Of a DNA stretch of 10,590 nt, positions 5,968 to 10,590 are shown in pieces (the stretch's first letter is position 1; every line of letters starts with the position of its first letter). Below the pieces are notes generated by a model. That model searched no databases, had not been told where the DNA came from, and saw nothing but the letters and a program-made list of their open reading frames with translations. Position numbers and translations under genes: made by a program. Source of the DNA: Patescibacteria group bacterium (GTDB taxonomy: Bacteria; Patescibacteriota; Minisyncoccia; Minisyncoccales; Staskawiczbacteraceae); the NCBI GenBank assembly GCA_018894075.1, contig JAHIEB010000036.1, positions 1 through 10,590 on the forward strand. The letters run 5' to 3'.

Positions 5968-7302
5968 ATATATTCTCTGCTTTATTAAGTTGATTTCCTC
6001 AGTTAATCTATTATTTGCCTCAAACTCTTGCCCCATTTTTCTACAAGCATAAATGGCGGTTGTGTGGTCTTTCCCCCCAAATTTTCTAGCTATAGCCGGG
6101 AAAGAATATTTTAATTCTCTCCTTAATAAAAACATCGCTATTTGTCGCGGTTTAACAATCTCTTTTTTTCTTGTAACCTCAAAGAGGTCTTTTTCCTCTA
6201 GGTTATAAAATTTGGCGACAGATTCTATTATCTTCTTATAATTAGCCACATCAAAAGGAGAGAACACATAGCTCTTTAATAGCCTCTTAGCTGTGTCTAA
6301 ATTGGGAAGAGAGCCATTCATCCTAGAATGTATTAAAAGCCTGTTTAAAGCCCCTTCCAGCTCCCTTATGTTCTTTTTAACATTAGATGCTATGTAGTCT
6401 AAAACGTCTTCGGGCAGGTTTAAGCGTTTTTCCTGTATTTTGTTTTTTAAAATAACCAACCTGGTTTCATAATCAGGGAAACTTATATCAGCAATCATTC
6501 CGCCCTCAAACCTGGATCTTAATCTTTCTTCTAGCTCAGGGATGGCATTCGGCGGTCTGTCAGAAGAAAGAATTATTTGTTTATTCTTTTCATATAATGC
6601 ATTAAAGGCATGGAAAAACTCTTCCTGTGTTTTGTTTTTTCCCGCTAGAAATTGAACATCATCAATAATAAGAACATCGATTTGGGTCAGGGTATTTTTG
6701 AAAACATCTATATTGTGGTTTCTAATAGCATTGACGATATTGGTTATGAATTTTTCTGAAGAGAGATATCTAACCTTTTTCTTCTTGTGGGCTAGAGCTA
6801 TTTTATTGCCCACAGCTTGTAAAAGATGGGTTTTGCCGAGGCCGACTCCTCCATAGATAAATAAAGGGTTATAAGTAAGACCCGGATTTTCAGAGACTGC
6901 CCAGGCTGCGGCATGAGCTAGTTCGTTGAAAGAGCCCACCACAAAGCCATCAAAGCTGTAGCGGGGATTTAAATTAGTCTCTTTGTCAATTTTAAATTCT
7001 TCAAAATTTAACTGTTCTATATTCGGCTTTTCAATAGAAGGTTCTTTTTTTACCCCTTGCGGCTTAATAATATATTCAATATCCCGGATTTTATCGTCTA
7101 ATTCGTGTAAAATTTTAGCAATTAGTTTATTATATTTATTACTAAGCCACTCTTTAGAAAAAGCATTAGGAACTGAGACAATGGCTTTGTCGTCTTTTAT
7201 AGAAACAATCTCGGTATTTTGAAACCAGGTCGCAAAATTAGCCTTTGAAATATCAAATTGAATCTGCGTCAGAACGGATTGCCAAAGCTCTTTAGTGTCC
7301 AT
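5959..7302 (-). CDS. dnaA: Chromosomal replication initiator DnaA
   Basis: DnaA is the AAA+ ATPase that binds DnaA boxes, melts oriC and recruits the helicase. From the ATG at 7302 it has 447 residues. Domain I is residues 1-80 (ELWQSVLTQIQFDIS, helicase/partner contact) and a short linker follows to about 115. Domain III has Walker A GGVGLGKT (151-158), Walker B LIIDD (211-215) and the arginine-finger region LRSRFEGG (about 261-268). Domain IV carries the DNA-binding signature GGKDHTTA (409-416). The frame stays open to an ATG at 7374, but those 24 residues do not look like DnaA, and a TTGACT-17-TACAGT promoter sits inside them, so 7302 is the better start. No ribosome site precedes it. Its stop codon is part of a DnaA-box-like nonamer. 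Confidence 0.97.
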   Translation of the reverse strand: MDTKELWQSVLTQIQFDISKANFATWFQNTEIVSIKDDKAIVSVPNAFSKEWLSNKYNKLIAKILHELDDKIRDIEYIIKPQGVKKEPSIEKPNIEQLNFEEFKIDKETNLNPRYSFDGFVVGSFNELAHAAAWAVSENPGLTYNPLFIYGGVGLGKTHLLQAVGNKIALAHKKKKVRYLSSEKFITNIVNAIRNHNIDVFKNTLTQIDVLIIDDVQFLAGKNKTQEEFFHAFNALYEKNKQIILSSDRPPNAIPELEERLRSRFEGGMIADISFPDYETRLVILKNKIQEKRLNLPEDVLDYIASNVKKNIRELEGALNRLLIHSRMNGSLPNLDTAKRLLKSYVFSPFDVANYKKIIESVAKFYNLEEKDLFEVTRKKEIVKPRQIAMFLLRRELKYSFPAIARKFGGKDHTTAIYACRKMGQEFEANNRLTEEINLIKQRIYSG

Positions 7303-7327
7303 GCTTAAAAATTGATAACAATGATTC

Positions 7328-7356
7328 ACTGTATTAAATTTCACCCAGCGAGTCAA
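7328..7356 (-). promoter_or_regulatory. dnaA promoter
   Basis: On the minus strand TTGACT (complement of 7351-7356) is followed after exactly 17 bases by TACAGT (complement of 7328-7333). Transcription would start near 7321, leaving a leader of about 19 bases before the ATG at 7302. DnaA-box-like sites directly upstream (7367-7446) could allow autoregulation. Confidence 0.55.
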
Positions 7357-7366
7357 TAAGAAAATC

Positions 7367-7446
7367 TTATTCATAATTATAACAAATAGAGAAGTTATAC
7401 AAAAATGAACCTAAAATACCACTCGGTGTTCATAACCTGTGGAAAA
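7367..7446. other. DnaA-box cluster upstream of dnaA (candidate oriC)
   Basis: The 7303-7537 gap between the divergent dnaA and rpmH genes holds one good and three near DnaA boxes. TGTGGAAAA at 7438-7446 (reverse of TTTTCCACA) fits TTWTNCACA fully. TTATTCATA (7367-7375), TTATACAAA (7395-7403) and TGTTCATAA (7427-7435, reverse) each fit TTATNCACA at eight of nine. The surrounding DNA is AT-rich. Position between dnaA and rpmH is the classical place for a bacterial origin. Boxes are degenerate, so the exact borders are uncertain. Confidence 0.5.
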
Positions 7447-7484
7447 GTTGTGAGAGTCTCAAAGGATAAGCAAAATTTTGTCAA

Positions 7485-7513
7485 TTGACCTAAAACAAAG
7501 TTTATACTATACT
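7485..7513 (+). promoter_or_regulatory. Promoter of the rpmH-rnpA-yidC-jag operon
   Basis: TTGACC (7485-7490) is followed after 17 bases by TATACT (7508-7513); both are five of six to consensus. Transcription should start near 7520, leaving about 18 bases before the rpmH ATG at 7538. A second TATACT at 7503-7508 is too close to the -35 to be used with it. Confidence 0.7.
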
Positions 7514-7537
7514 GATTAATACTTAATTAAGAAAAAC

Positions 7538-7672
7538 ATGAGTTTTACATACAAGCCGAAAAAGAAAAAAAGGCGAAGGACCCACGGGTTTTTAAAGAGA
7601 ATGAGGACGCAGGACGGACAGAAGGTGGTAAAAAGAAGGAGAGCGAAGGGAAGAAAGCGGTTAACAGTATAA
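7538..7672 (+). CDS. rpmH: Large ribosomal subunit protein bL34
   Basis: bL34 is a tiny, very basic protein of the large ribosomal subunit. This gene encodes 44 residues, the typical size. It shows the family pattern: [21 protein letters not shown], compare the usual TYQPSKRKRKRTHGFRARM, and an ending [12 protein letters not shown], compare [12 protein letters not shown]. More than a third of residues are Lys or Arg. It has its own strong promoter and is the first gene of the operon diverging from dnaA. One base separates its stop from the rnpA ATG. There is no clear ribosome site. Confidence 0.96.
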   Translation: MSFTYKPKKKKRRRTHGFLKRMRTQDGQKVVKRRRAKGRKRLTV

Positions 7673-7673
7673 T

Positions 7674-7988
7674 ATGCTGCCCGAAAAAAACAGGATAAAA
7701 AAGAAGAAGGATTTTGAGGCCATATTTAAAAACGGCAAAAAAGTCCAAGAGGGGTGCCTGTTTTTAAAAATGGCCAAAAACACTTTGGATTATAGTCGCT
7801 TTGCCTTTATCGTCAGCCAAAAAGTGTCTAAAAGCGCGGTTAAAAGAAATAAAATAAGAAGACAGTTGGTAGAGATTATTGTAAAAAGAGAGGTCAAGCC
7901 GGGCTTAGATGTGGTAGTGGTTGTTCTGCCTGGAATAAAAAACGCTTCTTTAAATTTAGAAAGATTAATTATAAAAGCTAATGTTTGA
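7674..7988 (+). CDS. rnpA: Ribonuclease P protein component
   Basis: RnpA is the protein cofactor of RNase P, which with the catalytic RNA trims the 5' ends of tRNA precursors. It has 104 residues, slightly short for the family (about 110-120). Visible signatures are the N-terminal LPEKNRIKKKKDFEAIFKNG, the RFAFIVSQKVSKSAVKRN core strand, and the RNKIRRQLVE helix (near 58-67) that carries the conserved RNR-like motif for RNA contact. It follows rpmH by one base and overlaps yidC by eight, so translation is probably coupled through the operon. The TGA stop is a real stop here. Confidence 0.95.
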   Translation: MLPEKNRIKKKKDFEAIFKNGKKVQEGCLFLKMAKNTLDYSRFAFIVSQKVSKSAVKRNKIRRQLVEIIVKREVKPGLDVVVVVLPGIKNASLNLERLIIKANV

Positions 7989-8691
7989 ATTCTTAGTCAC
8001 CCTATTTGACACCCTTTTATACCAGCCGCTATTTAATTTTCTCGTTGTTCTATATAAATATATTCCAGGTCGTGATTTTGGCCTAGCTGTAATCCTTTTA
8101 ACGGTTTCCATCCGCTTGATTCTTTATTCTTCCTCGGCAAAATCAATAAGAAACCAGAGAATTTTAAGCGAGATTCAGCCCAAACTTCAGGAAATTCAGA
8201 AGACGTATAAGGATGACAAGGAAAAACTGGTAAAAGAGACAATGGCCCTGTATAAAGAGGCAAAGATAAATCCGATAGGGGGATTGGCGCCGGCTTTAGT
8301 ACAGCTACCTGTCTTAATCGCCCTATACCGCGTATTTTGGAGGGGGTTTGAGCAGGTTGAATTAGGCAGGCTCTACGGCTTTATTCCCAGTCCCGGGGCA
8401 ATTGACGCTATATCCTTGGGATTTATTGATCTCTCTAAGCCTAACTTGATTATTGCGGTATTAGCTGGTATATTTCAATTCATCCAAACAAGGCTTTCAA
8501 TGGAAACAAATAAAAAGCCGGCTAAGAACGATTTTGCCAAAGTGATGCAAAAACAGATGATATATTTCTTTCCAGTCATAACCGTTCTGATTTTAATGAC
8601 AATGCCTTCTGCTTTAGGGGTTTATTGGGTGACTGGAAGTATCTTTCTAATAATTCAACAAAAGGTTGTCTTAAAAAAACAACATGGTTAA
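7981..8691 (+). CDS. yidC: Membrane protein insertase YidC (Oxa1 family)
   Basis: YidC inserts and folds inner-membrane proteins, alone or with SecYEG. The 236 residues form just the conserved Oxa1 core: helices at about 12-28, 34-51, 100-120, 153-171 and a hydrophobic hairpin at about 193-228. The hydrophilic-groove arginine is R45 in LTVSIRLIL. A charged cytoplasmic coiled hairpin follows (about 55-92, LSEIQPKLQEIQKTYKDDKE), then the NPIGGLAPALVQLPVL segment. There is no large periplasmic domain as in Gram-negatives and no lipobox as in SpoIIIJ. It overlaps rnpA and jag by eight bases on each side. The position is the classic rpmH-rnpA-yidC-jag order. Confidence 0.96.
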   Translation: MFEFLVTLFDTLLYQPLFNFLVVLYKYIPGRDFGLAVILLTVSIRLILYSSSAKSIRNQRILSEIQPKLQEIQKTYKDDKEKLVKETMALYKEAKINPIGGLAPALVQLPVLIALYRVFWRGFEQVELGRLYGFIPSPGAIDAISLGFIDLSKPNLIIAVLAGIFQFIQTRLSMETNKKPAKNDFAKVMQKQMIYFFPVITVLILMTMPSALGVYWVTGSIFLIIQQKVVLKKQHG

Positions 8692-9169
8692 TTCAGAGGA
8701 AGCAAAAACAATAAAAGAAATAGTTGAAGAATTCTTTTCTAAAATGACAATACCCGCCAGAGTCGAGTTAAAATCTGACCTGGAGGGGGATTTTCTAAAA
8801 GAGGAAGACAGGTCTTTAGATATTTCAATTAAAGTTGACGACCCTCAAGTTTTGATAGGAGAGATGGGGCAGACGCTGAACGAAATACAAAGATTTTTAA
8901 AAGCCATTGTGAATAAAAAACTGGGGCGTCCGATATTTATAAATGTGGATGTAAATGAGTATAAACAGAAGAAGTCAGAATATTTGAAAGATTTAGCCAA
9001 AGATTTAGCTGACGAGGTTTCTCTTAATAAAGAGGCGAAGGTTCTTTCTCCAATGCCTTCTTATGAGAGGAGAATTATACACTCTGCCCTTTCTTCAAGG
9101 ACAGATGTAATAACCGAGAGTGAGGGAGAGGGGCTAGAGAGAAGAGTTGTTATCAAGCCGAAACCCTAA
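8684..9169 (+). CDS. jag: Jag/KhpB RNA-binding protein (KH and R3H domains)
   Basis: KhpB proteins bind many RNAs, partner with KhpA in some bacteria and influence cell division and elongation. This 161-residue form has a KH domain (about 35-95) and a C-terminal R3H domain (about 98-161) with the RxxxH pair in YERRIIHSAL, then SEGEGLERRVVIKP, close to the family ending. The extra N-terminal Jag-N domain of Firmicutes is absent. The KH loop reads LIGEMGQTL, whereas Jag proteins often have IGKRG or IGRRG; an acidic residue there is unusual and could change RNA binding. The start overlaps yidC by eight bases. Its stop overlaps the stop of the opposing gene. mnmE and mnmG, often next in other bacteria, do not follow. 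Confidence 0.93.
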   Translation: MVNSEEAKTIKEIVEEFFSKMTIPARVELKSDLEGDFLKEEDRSLDISIKVDDPQVLIGEMGQTLNEIQRFLKAIVNKKLGRPIFINVDVNEYKQKKSEYLKDLAKDLADEVSLNKEAKVLSPMPSYERRIIHSALSSRTDVITESEGEGLERRVVIKPKP

Positions 9170-10296
9170 TTACTTACTACGGGGATTATGGTTACCCAAT
9201 CGGGCAAAGCTTTTTGGTTTCTAACATATTCCCAATGAAGTTGTAGGGGCCCGGTCTTGGCCAAGTCGTCAAAAGCTGGAAAAAGCTGGCAAACCGAGCC
9301 TCGGGTGCCGTCAGTCGGGTCAGCCTTTAATAGCAGAACAATAAAATTACTAGTCATTTTTATAGAATTTATATTTTCTCCCGAGAGGTTAGGGCAGTCT
9401 TCTCTTTTCAAACAGGTTTTCCCGTTAATATCCCATCGCAGACAAGCCTTATCCTCTTCCGGAACGGTGCATTTTTCTCCATCTCCGTCAAAAAATAAAC
9501 TGCTTAATGGCTGATCAAATAATTTATCTATCATCCCAGCCGGAATTCTTTTCCATCCCCCCTGCTCATTATAAAAGGGTTTTCTAAAAAAAGTGACACT
9601 TCCCGCCGCGCTAAAAAAATCATATTGATAAACAGCGGCCGAAGCGGAAAAGGGACCTGGCCATAAAATAGACTGGCATTCTATGTTTGGATCCAAATAC
9701 AAGCAACGGCCGCAGTATCCGGAGACATCATATAAAATTGAAACATATGCTGAAAAATCTCCGTGCACAATTTTAGCAGAGCGGAGGCTGTTAGAAAGGC
9801 TACCAAAATTATATTTATTTTCTGATAAATATAAAGGATTTTTTTCCGTGGCAGGGCAATTGTCTGCTGTGTATAAATAGAGCCCTGGGGGCGACTTAAC
9901 TGGTTCTGTGGTGGTCGGGCTTGGTGTGAGAGGTTTATTAATGTTAAAGTTTTCCAAACTAGGATTTATAACCGTTATTATGGAATATATTAGAAATAAT
10001 AAAAGAATCCCTAAAAGAGCACCCTTTATTCTATCTTTCGCTTTTACTTTTAAAGAAGGGAAAATGTTGGACAAAAGATACATTGCCCCTGCCGCACCGA
10101 TAGAAACAATGGCCATCAACAACCCTGTATAAAAAAGAAAATGATAAATATATTCTAAATAAACCGCAATATTTGAAGAGAGTGTCGGCACAACCCCCCC
10201 TGGAACTTTGGGATAGGTTATTTCTAGACTTTGTGCGTGACAATAATCAAAAAAGAGAAGGCTTAATAGTAACGGAAGTATCTTTTTTAATGCCAT
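9166..10296 (-). CDS. Exported protein with VirB2/pilin-like two-helix region and Cys-rich crystallin-like repeats
   Basis: A 376-residue protein of unknown function. Residues 1-21 are a signal peptide ending CHA-Q. Two membrane helices (about 50-76 and 91-111) separated by a short basic loop (KVKAKDRIKG) follow the plan of TrbC/VirB2-type secretion pilins. A Pro/Thr linker (121-137) leads to an extracellular part with ten Cys, presumably disulphide-bonded. That part contains repeated strand-rich units: SLRSAKIVHGDFSAYVSILYD with GYCGRCLYL (about 169-201), SVTFFRKPFYNEQGGW (233-248) and SIKMTSNFIVLLL with SVCQLFP (311-340). They resemble beta/gamma-crystallin Greek-key motifs, a pattern-based guess. 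The start overlaps the upstream gene by ten bases, so the two are probably cotranslated. The helices are seen in sequence; the pilin relation is inferred. It could instead be a surface adhesin. Confidence 0.7.
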   Translation of the reverse strand: MALKKILPLLLSLLFFDYCHAQSLEITYPKVPGGVVPTLSSNIAVYLEYIYHFLFYTGLLMAIVSIGAAGAMYLLSNIFPSLKVKAKDRIKGALLGILLLFLIYSIITVINPSLENFNINKPLTPSPTTTEPVKSPPGLYLYTADNCPATEKNPLYLSENKYNFGSLSNSLRSAKIVHGDFSAYVSILYDVSGYCGRCLYLDPNIECQSILWPGPFSASAAVYQYDFFSAAGSVTFFRKPFYNEQGGWKRIPAGMIDKLFDQPLSSLFFDGDGEKCTVPEEDKACLRWDINGKTCLKREDCPNLSGENINSIKMTSNFIVLLLKADPTDGTRGSVCQLFPAFDDLAKTGPLQLHWEYVRNQKALPDWVTIIPVVSN

Positions 10297-10590
10297 TGGG
10301 GTTTTAGTACGATAATCTCCATAGAATCTAATCCTAAGTTATCCTTATTTAAGGCTTTTGAATCATTTAAGTTTATAGCAAGCGCACTACCCTGAAAAAG
10401 AACGTCGCAAATACCATTTTTTGCTCTCAAAATAAGCATGTAATTCCCCTTGATTTCTATTGATTTTGGCAAACACTCTAAAAGGCTTTTCCCCTCACAG
10501 GGATTAAGAGAGGGGGTGCGTTTTGCGTATTTAGTTTTATTAAGAGCGGCAGAATCCCAAACAGCATAAGGGTAGTTCGGCAGATAGGAA
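10287..10590 (-). CDS. C-terminal part of an exported-type protein related to its downstream neighbour (cut by window edge)
   Basis: About 100 codons are open from the right edge to TAA at 10289-10287, with no stop and no need for an internal start, so this is the 3' end of a longer gene. The visible part has four Cys (CEGKSLLEC, GIC and its continuation) and a unit SIEIKGNYMLILRAK-NGICDVLFQG, then LGLDSMEIIVLKP. It lines up with SIKMTSNFIVLLLKAD-GSVCQLFP in the downstream protein, also preceded by a Cys pair. The two genes therefore look like diverged paralogues or share a repeated domain, tentatively beta/gamma-crystallin-like. The stop region overlaps the next ATG by ten bases. No membrane segment or catalytic motif is visible in this piece. 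Function unknown. Confidence 0.7.
   Translation of the reverse strand, partial: SYLPNYPYAVWDSAALNKTKYAKRTPSLNPCEGKSLLECLPKSIEIKGNYMLILRAKNGICDVLFQGSALAINLNDSKALNKDNLGLDSMEIIVLKPQWH

Noticed and set aside
7303..7374. 24-residue N-terminal extension of DnaA from an upstream ATG
   Set aside because: The residues do not resemble DnaA domain I, and the best promoter for dnaA lies inside this stretch.
7522..7531. Perfect 10-base palindrome CTTAATTAAG in the rpmH leader
   Set aside because: Short and wholly typical of AT-rich DNA; no second copy or supporting context.
7545..7748. Minus-strand frame across rpmH and rnpA
   Set aside because: It lies opposite two certain genes and its composition reflects their Lys/Arg codons.
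1060..7988. Alternative genetic code with TGA read as glycine (Gracilibacteria/Absconditabacteria)
   Set aside because: yebC, ruvC and rnpA all end at TGA at the family-expected length, and no conserved gene contains an internal TGA.
9683..10132. Plus-strand frames inside the 376-aa exported gene
   Set aside because: They are short, unlike any family I know, and lie opposite a gene with a clear signal peptide and membrane helices.
1..10590. Mobile element, CRISPR array, tRNA or rRNA
   Set aside because: No regularly spaced repeats, transposase motifs, terminal repeats or cloverleaf-like sequence was found; the window is core chromosome.

Overview
The window looks like the origin-proximal chromosome of a small-genome, AT-rich bacterium, most likely a member of the Patescibacteria/CPR (Parcubacteria-like). 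The reasons are a ComEA-like helix-hairpin-helix protein fused to a lamin-tail-like domain, short housekeeping proteins (44-aa bL34, 104-aa RnpA, 236-aa YidC without a periplasmic domain), overlapping genes, very few Shine-Dalgarno sites, and large exported proteins with a two-helix VirB2/pilin-like N-terminus. The lineage is an inference from gene content. TGA is used as a stop (yebC, ruvC, rnpA), so the code is the standard bacterial one and not the Gracilibacteria code.

Left part (1-4681). A divergent minus-strand gene appears to begin at base 3; its promoter (177-205) and a hairpin-rich leader of about 165 nt fill the first 180 bases. On the plus strand follow the ComEA/lamin-tail protein (273-1100), yebC (1060-1773) and ruvC (1770-2246), all overlapping. 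A strong promoter at the ruvC stop then drives an extremely acidic 58-aa protein (2323-2499) that ends at an intrinsic terminator. Just behind the terminator, a separate promoter drives a class A penicillin-binding protein (2567-4681).

Centre (4683-7672). dnaN and dnaA lie on the minus strand and rpmH-rnpA-yidC-jag on the plus strand, the classic bacterial origin layout. DnaA-box-like nonamers lie both upstream of dnaA (7367-7446) and between dnaA and dnaN (5878-5967), suggesting a bipartite oriC. The dnaA, dnaN and rpmH promoters are all readable.

Right part (7538-10590). rpmH, rnpA, yidC and jag form a tight overlapping operon: ribosomal protein bL34, the RNase P protein, the membrane insertase and an RNA-binding KH/R3H protein. 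It converges on two minus-strand genes for exported proteins, one cut by the right edge. They share a repeated Cys-containing module that looks like a beta/gamma-crystallin Greek key, and one carries two membrane helices like a type IV secretion pilin.

Three transcription starts (ComEA-like gene, the 2277 mini-ORF, PBP) are predicted to fall exactly on the A of an ATG, six bases after the -10 box, suggesting leaderless mRNAs. No tRNA, rRNA, CRISPR array, transposase or insertion sequence was seen.
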